A stretch of DNA of 64,000 nucleotides from Sphaerolaimus hirsutus (lineage: Eukaryota; Nematoda; Chromadorea; Monhysterida; Sphaerolaimidae), in assembly GCA_964036195.1 (NCBI GenBank), contig OZ038453.1:23274352-23338351 (forward strand), written 5' to 3'. The position numbers and the translations under genes are program-made. The notes beneath the pieces are model-generated. The model was not told the DNA's origin. It worked only from the letters and a program-made list of their open reading frames with translations, and made no database searches. Below are positions 1-11,531 of this stretch, piece after piece (positions within the stretch are counted from its first letter, which is position 1; every line of letters begins with the position of its first letter).

Positions 1-430
1 TTTCTCATGAATCAGCTTTAAATGCATTTGAGATTTGCTTTTTCTACAATGATATTTATTAGTTTTTAAAGGTTCAGTTGAAAACTAGTTTGCACGACAA
101 TTGTGTGGATATGTAACGAACCATATAAAATGCTGTATTTCGGAGGAAACGTAAAGGTATTTACTCTGTACTTGAGTATACGTATTTATCGAGTAAAAGT
201 AAATACGTTTTAACAACTATGTTGTCGACCTCATTTCACCATGGCAATCGCACCTACAGAATAAGTTGGAAGTAGATAGCCTAAACTTTTTAACACGCAC
301 TTATATTGGAGACGCCCTTCTATATTTATTACGTAGCACAAAAGTCAAAAAAGTATTCCTTCTATTGAAGACGCCTTGTATTGGAGCCCAGCCCTTCTAT
401 TAGAAGAAATACAGTATTCAAGAAAAACTA
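1..430. repeat. Right part of a TACCGTATTTCTTCT-type inverted-repeat element
   Basis: In unit 1 the whole element spans 36571-37026, with matching ends TACCGTATTTCTTCTAATAG and CTATTAGAAGAAATACAGTA. The window starts about 38 bp inside the unit 0 copy. It holds the motif GTATTTACTCTGTACTTGAG and several CTTCTATT steps. No coding signal is seen. Confidence 0.6.
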
Positions 431-523
431 CACCCTGAAAAAACCTTTATATCGATAGATACATATATAGCTGGGCGATTGGGGAGTAAACCCCTCCACC
501 CACCCCCCGGGAGCCCCTGAAAT

Positions 524-968
524 CAAGGACGTAGCCAGGGGGGGGGCGGCCGCCCCCCCCCCCTTCCCGGGCTGGACCGAAAAATGTGCCAGAAATGGCA
601 CTTCCAGAAGACGATTTTGTCACAGTTTTCAAAAATTTTGCGCGCAAGCGCGCATTTTTCCTTCACGCAACATATATTTGGCTGATCGGTCTCCGCAACC
701 TCAAAGCCAGTGAAAAAACGCTCATATTCTGTCCATGTCGCTGTATATGCCTGTAAAATACAGACGTATACAGCGGTTTTTGCGCCAACGCCAACGCCAA
801 CGCCAGTGGCGCCATGGCGTGGCGCTTACGAATGGCGCCAGCGCCATGGCGCCATTCCCTTACTACAGGGGCAAAATTTTAGGGGGGGGGGGGGCGCCGC
901 CCCCCCCCCCGTTCGCCCGGCTCCGTATACAATCCGCCCCCCGCTCAAAAATCCTGGCTACGTCCCTG
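524..968. mobile_element. hAT-type MITE (CAAGGACGTAGCCAGG family), 8-bp TSD
   Basis: The ends are CAAGGACGTAGCCAGG and CCTGGCTACGTCCCTG, near-perfect inverted repeats. They are flanked by the direct repeat CCTGAAAT at 516-523 and 969-976. The inside has long G and C runs and GCGCCAATGGCGCC-like palindromes. An 8-bp duplication is the hallmark of hAT transposases. No transposase ORF is present. A sister copy is at 37133-37576; a recombined one starts at 50330. Confidence 0.85.
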
Positions 969-1308
969 CCTGAAATCGCTTTGAAATCGGTCCAAAATCA
1001 TATTCTGCGCTGTCATGGAGCATCCCCCACCCAAACCGACCCACAAATTAGCTAATTTGTTTTGATGGGCATGTCCATAACGCTCATACATGGCATTTCG
1101 CGCGAAATCTAGCGCGAAATCATCATAAATATTTATCATCATCTAACGTAGAGAGAATCTCCATCTGGAACACAGCTTGAACAGGTAGCTGGAAGTGATA
1201 ACGGAGTTTTAGGACAGAAAATTTCGTTGGAGATATGGGGGATGGAAGCGCAGGTTTTTAAAGAGTTTTTTTTATAGAAAACGTTTTATAAATACAGCCA
1301 TCAAGGAC

Positions 1309-1535
1309 GTAGCGAGGGGAGCGACTCCACTCGTTAAACAGGGGCGAAATTTCGGCACCCCCCGTCCACCGGGCTCTGTATACAATCCGCCCCCCCCCTG
1401 CGCTCAAAAATACTGGCCACGTCTAGGATTCAGATGGGATTTACTTTTCGGGATCGGTATTGGGTCTTCGGGATCAAGACCGCGAAATCCCGAAATATTT
1501 CGGGATTCGGGATCGGGATCTCATTGGACACTAGT
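1309..1535. mobile_element. Related composite MITE with CGGGAT-rich insert
   Basis: The left end CAAGGACGTAGCGAGG resembles the 524-968 element. An internal copy of its right end lies near 1400-1426, followed by a block rich in CGGGATC, and the stretch ends CACGTCCCTG. Flanks ACAGCCAT and ATAGCCCA are only a weak 8-bp duplication, so the element is either old or chimeric. Confidence 0.5.
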
Positions 1536-1646
1536 CACGTCCCTGATAGCCCAAAAATAGATGTGGAGTATGAAGTAGCATCGTACATAAATATATAGAC
1601 TTCCATCGAACATTCGTGACTTCAACAGTGCAAGTTGAACCAGGGA

Positions 1647-1740
1647 CATATCCAGGATTTTTGAGCTGGGGGGGGGGGCTGCTTGTTTACGGAGGCCGGC
1701 AAACGGAGTGCTCAACGGCTCAACCCCCCCCCCCCCTAAA
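1647..1740. mobile_element. Truncated MITE, CAGGGACATATCCAGG end plus poly-C
   Basis: It begins CAGGGACATATCCAGGATTT, continues through a G-run and a TTGTTTACGGAGGCCGG segment found in other copies (16210, 27900, 38520, 51020), and stops in a C-run. The sequence then jumps to what follows 40490 in unit 1, so the right part was lost by deletion. Confidence 0.6.
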
Positions 1741-2969
1741 TCTTCAAGTGATTGCGCACTTTCCCCGATTGACTTAAATTAGTGATTGAAACTAAAATTG
1801 AGTCACATATTTATCTGCCAAAAAGCATTTGAATACACTTCCAACAAAAGTGACAACTGGAAAATAGAGAAATAATTGGCACGGTGCCAATAGCAAAAGG
1901 CACGCAAAACATGGGCAATCAATAATACAGTAACCAGCTGGACTCAGCTGGCCGCGCGCCAACGCTGTGTATGCAGTGTGTACTGCCATACCTAACTCAG
2001 CTGGCCGCGCGCCAACGCTTGTTGTGTATATAAACGCAGTGTGTGTTTTAATGCGCGTAAATAGGGGAAAGCGGACAGCTGTCGCGTGTAAACATATTTA
2101 GACACGCACTCCGAGAAGTGTCAACATTCATGCAGATGGCATGCAAATTGTCAATTGTGTGACAAAGTGTCAAAATAACACTAATAAATTTTTTCTTTTT
2201 TGCTTTAATTGACATTTTACATGACATTTGACACTTGACTTTACACATTTCAGGGCTCAAAGTTTTGATCAATATTTAGGTGTATGAAAAAATCAAAGTT
2301 GTATGCAGTTTACATAGCATTTGGCAGTGCATTTGGGGTCAGTAATATGACAGCCATTTTGTACATATGTAACCGTGTGCATGGATAACATAAGTGAAAT
2401 TATAGTGAAAGTATTGTGAAAGTGGAATTATAGTGAAAGTATTTTGTGCATGGATAACAAAAGTCAAGTAAAATGCTGTGTAAAATACAAAATCTTCTTT
2501 TATGTTTTACTGGATGTTATGGATTTTACATGACTTTTGACACATTTTAAATGATACGTGAGTGGCGCCAGTGTTGATTGGCAACTACACTTGCGGAATT
2601 GACCCCTGGAATAGACCCCACCCCAGGGGCCAGTTCCGCTAAATGAGACGTGAGAAGTGAAATGCCAAAGGCAAAGTAAAAGCTCAAAGGCAAAGTGAAA
2701 TGGCAAGTGAATTGAAAAGGAAATTGGCAAAAGCGAAGGGAATTACTTTTTATTTATATATTTTTTACTCCGCTTTTGCCAATTCACTTCTCACTTCTCA
2801 TTTTGCGGAACTGGCACCTGATCCTGTAAAAACTTGCGCTTGAATTACGCGAATTTGTACGCTAGACTTAAGCACTCAATTCACAGATATGAGAAAAAGT
2901 GATTTGATGATAATCCCATGAACTGGAATTCTGGGGGACATGTTGATATATCTATTGTGAACACAATAA
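1741..2969. repeat. Non-coding part of the duplication unit
   Basis: It is shared almost base for base with 40500-41721 and 51920-53141. It holds a doubled CAGCTGGCCGCGCGCCAACG motif near 1945 and 2000, the dispersed TGACATTTTACATGACATTT motif, and a GAAGTGAAATGCCAAAGG-type stretch near 2650-2830. Short minus-strand ORFs are kept only because the copies are nearly identical. No gene is supported. Confidence 0.6.
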
Positions 2970-3163
2970 TATACCCGGCGGACAGCAAAGCATGTGCAGA
3001 ATTTTACCATAATTTACTGAATACAATCCTGTGATAAATTTCATAATAAATTATGCCACAGTTAAAACGAAATATTGATGATAAAAAACTGTACAATTTT
3101 TGGTTCATTATTCAGATGGGTTATGGTATGTTTCCATACTAAGTGTGATGTCCGCCGAGTATA
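2970..3163. mobile_element. Tc1/mariner-type MITE, TATACCCGGCGGAC ends
   Basis: The termini TATACCCGGCGGACA and TGTCCGCCGAGTATA are inverted repeats about 190 bp apart, with TA at each edge, as expected for Tc1/mariner insertions. The inside is AT-rich and non-coding. The same family recurs at 27587-27982 and 31336-31592; the segmental copies are at 41722-41915 and 53142-53335. Confidence 0.7.
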
Positions 3164-4061
3164 ACTATTTCCATAAGCTTCAAAAAAGTGTTTTGCAAAT
3201 GTAGCATACTAGTGAAATCATTCATAAATGATGCACATTCTAAGAAAAACTACACTTGGACCCAGTTTCTTTGAAAAACAGTAAAAAATTTTTTTTGCCA
3301 ATTTGTTTCAATCGCTGCAGTGACTTCAAATGACTTATTTGTCCGGATTTAACTTTCCAGAGCACTGTAAAATGTCATGTGAAGTATCAAGAGTTAAGTA
3401 AAATGCCGCGTAAAATCGAAAATAAATTATGATTAATTGGATGTTTGGGATTTTACATGTCTTTCGACACATTTTACATTGTACGTGAGTGGCGCCCTTT
3501 TCCAACACTACACAGCAGCACTCTGTCATTTTGCATGAGAAAAATGCAAAATGTCCGACTTGGGGGACGTGGACCCGGCTGCTATTCCAAGTCATTTCGA
3601 TAGGGTAAAAAAGAGAGTAAAAATGTAACAAAGACAATGATCAAGCCAGCGTAAGTATTTTTTGAACTATGGTATGTGGGTATTTGGTGGTATTTGTTGC
3701 AAATGTATCACACTATAAAAATAATGCAAAAATGATGCGATAAAATTTTGATGAAAGTTGGCTGAAACGAATGCCCGATTTTTTTGCTTTGAATATGCTC
3801 TGTATACCTTGTAGTGCTTCTGGTGCTGACCTACTTTAGTTGGGACAAATTGGTGTTTGAATTTGAGTGATAAGACTTTGCAGCAAGTTATATTTTTGAA
3901 GAGAGAGTTGAAGTAGCAGTTGTGACATTGTGCCTACATACAGTAAATAGTCTTCACATAAAAGCTTATTGAATACCTACATGTTTAGTCATTGTTGTCC
4001 GAACACGTTGAAATATCAAATAAAATTAAAATTCCAGCAGGCAGATTTCCAACGGGGCAGG
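3164..4061. repeat. Non-coding AT-rich stretch
   Basis: It matches 41916-42826 and 53336-54242. It contains TGTCATGTGAAGT/TTACATGTC motifs of the dispersed GTAAAATGTCA family and a GGACGTGGACCCGGC stretch near 3567. No splice-bounded ORF or RNA gene is recognised. Confidence 0.5.
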
Positions 4062-4432
4062 CCTATTACGCACAAATGCCCATCACACACATTTTCCCAT
4101 TTTTCCACTTGACACTTTCAAGTGATTTTCAGATATGAGTGAAGTGAAAAAAAGTTGCACAATGACAGTAGTGAACTTTTTTCACTTCACTCATATCTCA
4201 AAATCACTTGAAAAAGTGTCAAGTGAAAAAACGGTCAAAAATAGCCATTTTTCACCATTTTTTTCACTTGATAATTTTTAGAGTGATATGAGTGAAGTGA
4301 AAAAAGTTCACCAATGTCATTGCAAAACGTTTTTTCACTTCACTCATATCTGAAAATGACTTGAAAAAGTGTCAAGTGAAAAAACGGGAAAATGTGCGTA
4401 ATGGGCATTTGTGTATACTAGTACACTGCCAT
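4062..4432. mobile_element. Foldback element of GAGTGAAGTGAAAAA repeats
   Basis: Blocks of CACTTGACACTTT, GATTTTCAGATATGAGTGAA and their complements alternate, so almost the whole stretch can fold on itself several times. Outer parts read TTACGCACAAATGCCC and GGGCATTTGTG. Relatives are at 24565-24796, 42827-43183, 54243-54600 and 62690-63050. Confidence 0.75.
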
Positions 4433-5219
4433 TTCCAACATAAAATAAAAAGTTGAGAAACCTATAATACTGTCAATGAGAGATTTGACATCAAACAGTA
4501 AAAAAAACAATTTTGTGGAAATGTAGCTAGTGCATTGAAAAAATGATGTACTTCCTTCAAAAGCACTTATTGAGTAGCATTTAGTGTAAACTAAGTGTCA
4601 AATGTAAAGTCCATTGCAAAGTCAATTGTCAATTCTCATGCAAAGTGCCAAATGTAAAGTAGAATGAAAGTATTTACCAGTATGGGTACTTTTGAAAAAG
4701 TTTAGTATGTATAGCAACTGTGATGAGATCGTACATTACTAAAAAAGCTGAAAATAGGAATATTTGTAGGTGAAAATGGGCAAAAGATATGTAAATTTGT
4801 GAATGTTATGTTTTATAAGAAAACACTTTAATTTATACATTATTTATGATTCGTTACATACCGTATTTCCTAGAATTATTCCCCGGGGGTTTATTTTTTC
4901 AGAGTGAAAATTTTCAGAGAAAAACGTGAAAAATGTACTCACTTACTCGTATATTTTTTGAAAGTACATGTTTATTGAAAACATGTTTAAAGTGGCATAG
5001 AAAGTGACATTTTAACAGACAGAAAGCGACAAACATAGTCACGCTAGTTTTCAACCAAAATTTCAAAAAACTCATAAATCAGCTTTTAATACATTGGAGT
5101 TTTCTAGAACAAGGTCAACCACAGTTGATAGATATCATGAATGACTCACACTAGAAACATCAAATGTGTTCAAAGCTGATTTTTTAGTTGATTATGGAAG
5201 TGGAAGTGGAACAGTGGAA
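4433..5219. repeat. AT-rich spacer with hairpin and foldback remnants
   Basis: Segment 4699-5102 is missing from unit 1, where the flanks join directly at 43453. It includes the half element ACCGTATTTCCTAGAATTAT and the left arm of the CAACTGTAGTTG hairpin family. I see no gene. Confidence 0.5.
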
Positions 5220-6061
5220 GTTATGGATCTGTTACCAATCGAATGGGAGTTATGGACCGGTTCCCAATTGAATTGTAGTTTTGGATATGTTCCCAATCGA
5301 ATTGGAGTTTTGGACCGGTTCCCAATTGAATTGGAGGTTTGGATCTGTTCCCAATTGAATTGGAGGTTTGGATCTGTTCCCAATTGAATTGGAGGTTTGG
5401 ATCTGTTCCCAATCGAATTGGAGGTTTGGACCGGTTCCCAATTGAATTGGAGGTTTGGATCTGTTCCCAATTGAATTGGAGGTTTGGATCTGTTCCCAAT
5501 CGAATTGGAGTTTTGGACCGGTTCCCAATCGAATTGGAGGTTTGGATTTGTTCCCAATTGAATTGAAGTTTTGGACCGGTTCCCAATCGAATTGGAGTTA
5601 TGGACCGGTTCCCAATCGAATTGGAGTTATGGACCGGTTCCCAATTGAATTGGAGGTTTGGATCTGTTCCCAATTGAATTGGAGGTTTGGATCTGTTCCC
5701 AATTGAATTGGAGGTTTGGATCTGTTCCCAATTGAATTGGAGGTTTGGATCTGTTCCCAATCGAATTGGAGGTTTGGATCTGTTCCCAATTGAATTGGAG
5801 GTTTGGATCTGTTCCCAATCGAATTGGAGGTTTGGATCTGTTCCCAATTGAATTGGAGGTTTGGATCTGTTCCCAATTGAATTGGAGGTTTGGATCTGTT
5901 CCCAATTGAATTGGAGTTTTGGACCGGTTCCCAATTGAATTGGAGGTTTGGATCTGTTCCCAATTGAATTGGAGGTTTGGATCTGTTCCCAATCGAATTG
6001 GAGGTTTGGATCTGTTCCCAATCGAATTGGAGGTTTTGATCAGTCCCAATAGAATTGGAGG
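5220..6061. repeat. 29-bp satellite array, about 29 copies
   Basis: The monomer is TTCCCAATYGAATTGGAG followed by an 11-base variable part, mostly GTTTGGATCTG here, with TTTTGGACCGG or TTATGGACCGG in others. CCAATTGAATTGG in each monomer is an almost perfect dyad. Because 29 is not a multiple of 3 and the monomer lacks stops, long ORFs appear on both strands and are not evidence of protein. Confidence 0.95.
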
Positions 6062-6319
6062 ATTCAACGTGGGACATATTTATAGAGTGACTACACGGCT
6101 ATGTACATATTTACAGAAGTGGTTCCATTGAATATTAAAGATTTTCGTTCGCAATTTGTGTGCATTTTCATTCGCAGTGCACCTGTATTTTCGTTCGCAG
6201 TTTATTGCCTGCGTTTCGATTTCAGTGCGCCTGGGTTTTCGATCGAAATTGCCATTGGCTGTGAATTATGTGAAAAGACAACAAGGCACTTCCAGACCTT
6301 GTAAATCACACTGTAAAAT

Positions 6320-6745
6320 GTATTGAACCCTGTAAAGTGTAACACAGCAAAAAATAGATCCGTGAAGCGTGTGGAAGCGGGCTGGATGCGCGTGAAGCGG
6401 CGCGCTTCCACACGCTTCCACACGCTTCCACCAACATCACAAGATTCTGGGTGAAGTGTCTTCCACACGCTTCACCTATCTTCACCGCGCGCTTCACGCG
6501 CATCCAAACATGTGGAAGACACTTCACGCCGCTGGCGCTTCCACACGCTTCCCCCGCGTATAAATTTGCGTGGGAGCGCGATATTAAGAAGCGTGAAGTG
6601 CCTTCACGCATTTTTTCGTGAGTGTGTGGAAGCGCTGACATGCTTGGTGAAACGTTCGGGAAGTGTTGGCGTGAAGACACTTCCCGACGCTTCACCGCGC
6701 ATCCACACACCCATTTTTTGCTGTGTAAAAGACCCTGTAAAATGT
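6320..6745. mobile_element. GTGAAGCG/CGCTTCCAC palindromic MITE
   Basis: The outer ends are inverted: TGTAACACAGCAAAAAATAG on the left and CATTTTTTGCTGTGTAAAAG on the right. Inside, GTGAAGCGTGTGGAAGCG and its complement recur many times, which gives a strongly self-folding sequence. Copies lie at 56579-57004 and, truncated by the window end, from about 63872. Confidence 0.7.
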
Positions 6746-6865
6746 CATCACCATTGATAAAATGTATTTACGTTTACTCAATAATTACATATACTCGAGT
6801 ACTGAGTAAATACGTTTATGTATACTTTGAAAAAAGTAGCTGTACTCGCTTTTACGTATACCGTA

Positions 6866-7010
6866 TTACCTCGAATTATCCCCCCTTGAATTAACCCCCC
6901 CTCGAAATACCCCCCCCCTAAAATTTGGCTGAGGAAATAATAACCCCCCCCTCGAAATACCCCCCCCCCTAAATTGAGTGTAGAGAGAACGTACATGACA
7001 AATACCGCAG
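6866..7010. mobile_element. Half of a TACCGTATTACCTCGAA poly-C element
   Basis: It starts TACCGTATTACCTCGAATTA and continues in CCCCCC-separated CTCGAAATAC steps. Full relatives with both ends are at 17398-17834 and 26968-27315. No matching right end is seen, so it is probably truncated. Confidence 0.55.
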
Positions 7011-7139
7011 TTTGTGATCTGTACACTGCATAACACACGTTCAAAGTGATGATCAAGTGATGTTAGGGAAGGGATGTGTATATACAGTTATATATGCCTA
7101 TAAACACATATACATCTACGTAATTGTTCGAATTTTTAT

Positions 7140-8530
7140 GTCTGCGTATGGGGAATTTCTTAAAAAAACCACTTTCTGTGTTTTGAGTTTTCTTTAAGAT
7201 GGAAAGAAACAGCAGTTGAGTAAAATATTTATATTTATTTTTGATGTCTGTTTTTTTTTGCACAAAAGCATTGAAAAACATGTCGTAGAACATTTGCGAG
7301 CAAAAGTAGACTTGGCGCCAGCATGTTTGTGAGTGTTTTTTGCAAAACAGAAAGAAATGGTAGTTGAGTAAAATATTCATATTTATATTTGATGTCTGTT
7401 TTTAGCACAAAAGCATTGAAAAACATGTTGTAGAACATTTCCTAGCAGAAGTAGACTTAGCATCAGCATGTTTGTGAGTATTTTCCTTTAAGACAGAAAG
7501 AAACCGCTATCATCTAGAATATTTATATTTGTTTTTATTGTCAGTTTTTTTGCACAAAATCATTGTAAAACATGTTATTGAACATTTTTGAACAAAAGTA
7601 GCAGCATTTTTCTGTATTTTGCAATCATTTTGCCATTGTGTGCAAATGTCGCACAATAATTTTGTTTGGAAGATACTTACACAACTGTTGGCACCAAATC
7701 TACTTTTGCTCAGAAATGTTCAATAACATGTTTTTCAATGCTTTTGTGCAAAAAACAACAACAGAAAACAAAAAGTAGATATAATTATTTTAGTCGGTTT
7801 GGTGTTTCTTCCCGACTTAAGGAAAATACACACAAAAAGGCTGGCGCCAAAACTACTTTAGCTTGGAAATGTTTCATGACATGTTTTTCAATGCTTTTGT
7901 GCAAAAAAACAGACATCAAAAATAAATATAAATATTTTAGTCAACTGCCATTTCTTTCCGTCTTGAAGAAAATACACACAAAAATGCTGGCGCCAAAACT
8001 ACTTTAACTTGGAAATGTTTTATGACATGTTTTTCAATGCTTTTGTGCAAAAAAACAGACATCAAATATAAATATAAATAATTTAAACAACTGCCATTTC
8101 TTTCCGTCTTGAAGGAAATACTCACAAACATGCTGGTGCCAAGTCTACTTTTGCTTGGAAATGTTTTATGACTTTTTTTTCAATGCTTTTATGCAAAAAA
8201 AAACAGACAACAAAAAATAGGTAGATAAAAATATATATTTCTTTCAAAGTTTTCAAGAAAACAGTAACAAAAATGCTGGTGCCAAGGCCACATTTACTTG
8301 AAAGTGTTCCAGTATTTTCTTTAAGACATAATAAAACTGCAATCGTCTAGAATTTTTATATTGGTTTTTGTTGTCTGTTTTTTTTTGCACAAAAGCATTG
8401 TAAAACATGTTATGGAACATTTTTGAGCAAAGGTAGCCTTGTTGCCTGCATTCTTCTGTATTTTGCAAACATTTTGCCGTTGTGTGCAAATGTAGCACCA
8501 TAATTTTGTTTGCAAAATTCAAAAACATTT
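7140..8530. repeat. Inverted array of ~155-bp satellite monomers
   Basis: Monomers share CATGTTTTTCAATGCTTTTG, a run of A, CAGACATCAAA, an AT-rich part, CTGCCATTTCTTTCCGTCTT and a GCTGGCGCCAA step. From 7140 to about 7640 they are in reverse orientation, from about 7680 to 8290 forward, and near 8320-8500 reversed again. Similarity between monomers is moderate. The copy is at 57400-58790. Confidence 0.8.
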
Positions 8531-9785
8531 TCGAACTTTTGATTTTTTTGCCATCGTTAGTGCTTGGAATGGCTGGCCGCCCCCAGCCCCAGTGTGTTAC
8601 TCACCCCAATTGACATTTTACAGGACATTTGACACTTGAATTTACACTTTCAGGGCTCAGCACTGGCACCAAATTGATGCCACTGCCATTTTACAGGGAA
8701 TTTTTCATGACTTTTGACACTTTGCATGAATGACATTTGACTATTTACAGGGCTTTTTACAGCATCTGGTGGGGGAAATGAAAATGGAAAGTAAATAAAG
8801 GTAAATATGTAAATACAAGCGTAAATAAAATACGAGAAAAATACTGATTTTTACGTTTTCTATGCTACTTAAATACGTTTTCCGTTGATTAAATACTTGA
8901 TTTTACGTTTTATCTGGGAAAAATAGTATTTTACTCACCTCTTATGCAGTGTAAAAGTAATTAAAACTAAAATACCGAAATCTAATATAATATTCAAATA
9001 ACTAAAGCACCGCACCGCACCGCAACTAAAATACCGAAATCTGTATTTTATTTCAAACGATGAATTCAATAAAGCAATACCCTATATAAATATTAATAAA
9101 GCTACCTATATATAACTTTTGATTGGATAGGGATATTAAAATAATTTTTGTGCCAAGTTTATTGTATTTGTCTAACGTATATGATGTTCAAAAAATCATT
9201 TTTTGTGTGTTCAAAAACCGGGTCAAATCGGCATACGGAATTTAGACATCACTAATATGATCACAAAAATTGGATCTGCAGGTTGTCCTGATTATTTTAA
9301 GTGTTGAATGTTCCGAATCGGCCCAGAAATGGCCAAGTTATTAAGCTTCAATGTCAATGTGCAGATCATCTGTGCAAAATGACCACCTTTTTTACAGACC
9401 CCCCTTATCTCGGAACTGGGGGATTATTCGAGCAAACCAAAATAATTCATCATAGCACAGACCCCAAAACCCAATATACTCGAAGGGCATCAAAATCGGC
9501 CAATGTACAACATAATGGGACACATGAATGTGCATTTCTATGACATCGCAAAAAATATAAGAAACATAGTTTACAACCTGATATATTTGAAATATTTATT
9601 ACATTGAAAAATGAATAAAATGTTATATGAAATGATATAATTTTTCAATGATATTTACAATTTCAGCGATGAAAAATGTCTGTATAAATAAATATATGCG
9701 TTAGATATATAACCACGATATATATAATAAATATAACCACGTTCTCTCTAGTACTAAACAGCGTCGAACCCTGCGACGACTGCAG
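8531..9785. repeat. Non-coding tail of the duplication unit
   Basis: It includes GTAAAATGTCA-type motifs at 8600-8760, TAAATACGTTT steps near 8800-8940 and, at 9380-9540, a dispersed block around CCTTATCTCGGAACTGGGGG that recurs inverted at 19320-19500. No gene is seen. Confidence 0.5.
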
Positions 9786-10131
9786 AAGGCACAATTTTCG
9801 TGCACACACTAACACATATATGGGGTGCTGAATGAATTTCAGCATCTTGTGAAAAAATTGTATCCGGACACTTTCATTTCAGCAAACCAGTTCAGCAATT
9901 GGCAGAAAATCTACTGCTGTGAAATGATCCAGATCTCATCTAGTTTTTCATACATCTTCATGAAACATTTTTTATGAACATGTATGAACATGATCTTCAA
10001 AAATGAAGACCATAAATTTTTTTTAAAAACTGCTCATTCTTGAGATATTGTAGTTCAGCACAGTTCAACAGTGTGTAAACAAAAAAAACGTACGAACCAT
10101 TTTGGGAATTTGGGCAATGTGTGTACATGAG

Positions 10132-10660
10132 TAGGGTTCAAACGGGATTGACTTTTCGGGATCAGGATCGAGATCGGGATTCACTTTTTGAGATTTCGGG
10201 ATCGGGATTGGTAATTTGAGATTTCGGGATCGGGATTGGCCGGGATTGGGGTCACGGGATCGGGATTGGGATAGGCATTTTTCCGGGATCGGGATTGGGT
10301 TCTAGGGATAGAAATTTTGGCCATTTTTCTGGCATTCACAGTTGTTCATAAAGGTCTCAAAACACTGTTGGATGCCAGAAAAGTGGCATAAAATTGACGC
10401 TGGGGGTTTGCATCCACTTTTTTGCATGCAAAAACGTCATTATTTCACTTTTTATAATTTCCACTAATTTTTCCGGGATCGGGATCCCGGACTTGGGAGT
10501 TTCTCGGGATCGGGATCGGGATTTGAAAACTTTCGGGATCGGGATTGGTATTTTTGAGATTTCGGGATCGGGATCAGGATTGGGGTTTCAGGATCGGGAT
10601 CGGGACTGGTAAATCCCGGAATTTCACGGGATCCGGGATCGGGATCCCGTTTGAACCCTA
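10132..10660. mobile_element. hAT-type MITE with CGGGATCGGGAT core, 8-bp TSD
   Basis: The ends TAGGGTTCAAACGGGAT and ATCCCGTTTGAACCCTA are perfect inverted repeats. Flanks are TACATGAG at 10124-10131 and 10661-10668. The interior is dominated by degenerate GGGATCGGGATC repeats in both halves, with a GTTTGCATCCACTTTTTTGC segment between them. A near sibling, with its own duplication, is at 28508-28999. Confidence 0.9.
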
Positions 10661-10704
10661 TACATGAGTGAATAGTAATGATAAACATTGGAACAGCGTG
10701 TGCC

Positions 10705-11276
10705 TAGGGTGTCAAAAAAATTTTGTTATGGAAAATGGAAACGGAAATTTTTTTGCACTTGCCAGAAAACGGAAATAAAATTTCAGCAACAAGGAAAACA
10801 AGGCCGGAAAACTGGAAATGGAAAAATGAAATTTTGCCAGAAAACAAAAAAAATTGTGGAAATTTCCTGGAAATGCTAAAAATTGCTGAAATTTTGATGG
10901 AAAATGGAAAAAGTCACATAATTGAAAACCTGCATGCATGTTTACCAGTTTGGCTGAAACAGAAAACAGACAATTGAGCCAGAAAAGGGGAATATGAGGC
11001 TGAAAAACTGAAAATTGAGCCTGAAAACGGGAAAAAGGAGGAAAAACTGAAAATTCAGCCGGAAAAACTGAAAATTCAGCCGGAAAAAGGCAGAAAAACT
11101 GAAAATTTAGCCAGAAAAGGGATAATTAGCCAGAAAAACAGGAACGGAAATGGAAAAAATTTTTGTAGTCGGAAAATGGAACGGAAAATGGAAAAATTAA
11201 TTCAATTACCAGAAAACGGAATGGAAAATGGAAAAAATTTGCCTGCAGAAAACGGAAACGGAAATTTGTCACCCTA
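10705..11276. mobile_element. MITE-like element rich in GGAAAACGGAAA
   Basis: Ends TAGGGTGTCAAA and TTTGTCACCCTA are inverted repeats with one mismatch. The interior is a degenerate AAACGGAAA/GAAAACTGAAAATT repeat. Flanking CGTGTGCC and AGCATGCC are an imperfect 8-bp duplication. ORFs here reflect biased composition only. Confidence 0.6.
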
Positions 11277-11531
11277 AGCATGCCTGCAAACCAGATTGTT
11301 GAAAGTAATCAATGTTTTCAAAGTTAATGTAAAATATTCATTTTTAGTCACTCCTGAGTGCAGAAAACGTATAGTAGAATTTTTTACTTTTATTTCCATG
11401 GGAAAATGTAAAAGTAAGTATTTTTGAAAACGATGACCATAATTTTCACTAGAAGTCACCCTTAACCCCAATTTTCATCCTTTTTGCCACTGCACACATG
11501 AAGTTGTGCATACACTGTAGCATCTGCCAAG

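Larger units (their letters stand above)
1..9785. repeat. Segmental duplication unit 0 (left-truncated by window start)
   Basis: Base 1 corresponds to 36610 (unit 1) and 49807 (unit 2), and the sequence runs nearly identical to unit 2 until 9785/60046, where both break after ACTGCAGAAGG. It contains MITEs, a 29-bp satellite, a GTGAAGCG-rich palindromic element and an inverted ~155-bp array. I see no convincing gene in it; the short ORFs are repeat shadows. Relative to units 1 and 2 it lacks the stretch equivalent to 39760-40490, with the junction in a poly-C run near 1737. Confidence 0.9.

Noticed and set aside
710-1142. Pro/Gly-rich ORFs in 700-1140 and their unit copies
   Set aside because: They come from poly-G/C runs and GGCGCC palindromes of a MITE, on both strands.
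2048-2730. Minus-strand ORFs with near-identical copies in units 1 and 2
   Set aside because: Conservation reflects the recent segmental duplication, not selection on protein; no domain or splice sites.
4062-4432. Possible microRNA or transcription-terminator hairpins in foldback elements
   Set aside because: They recur as whole transposon-like units at many places, which explains the pairing.
5192-6077. Long ORFs (up to 266 codons, both strands) with MGTDPNLQFNWEQIQTSNSI-type repeats
   Set aside because: They are translations of the stop-free 29-bp satellite in several frames and on both strands at once, with no start context, splice signal or unique sequence.
6202-6894. ORFs of 80 to 134 codons over the GTGAAGCG element
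   Set aside because: Palindromic repeat gives mirror-image ORFs on both strands; no coding bias distinguishes one.
7063-8528. Series of ORFs sharing ...CFSMLLCKK...
   Set aside because: These are frames of the ~155-bp satellite monomers, broken at each unit.
7140-8530. CRISPR-like spacing of repeats
   Set aside because: Monomers are long, divergent, inverted and in a eukaryotic genome; there are no unique spacers and no cas genes.
9301-9543. ORF with DPPYLGTGGLFEQTK, apparently conserved at 19335-19538 and 59563-59805
   Set aside because: The DNA itself is a dispersed repeat; similarity extends outside the frame and there are no splice or domain features.
10394-10612. Arg-Asp/Gly-Ile repeat ORFs (e.g. 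RDRDRDLKTFGIGIGIF)
   Set aside because: Translation of the CGGGATC repeat inside a MITE with its own target duplication.
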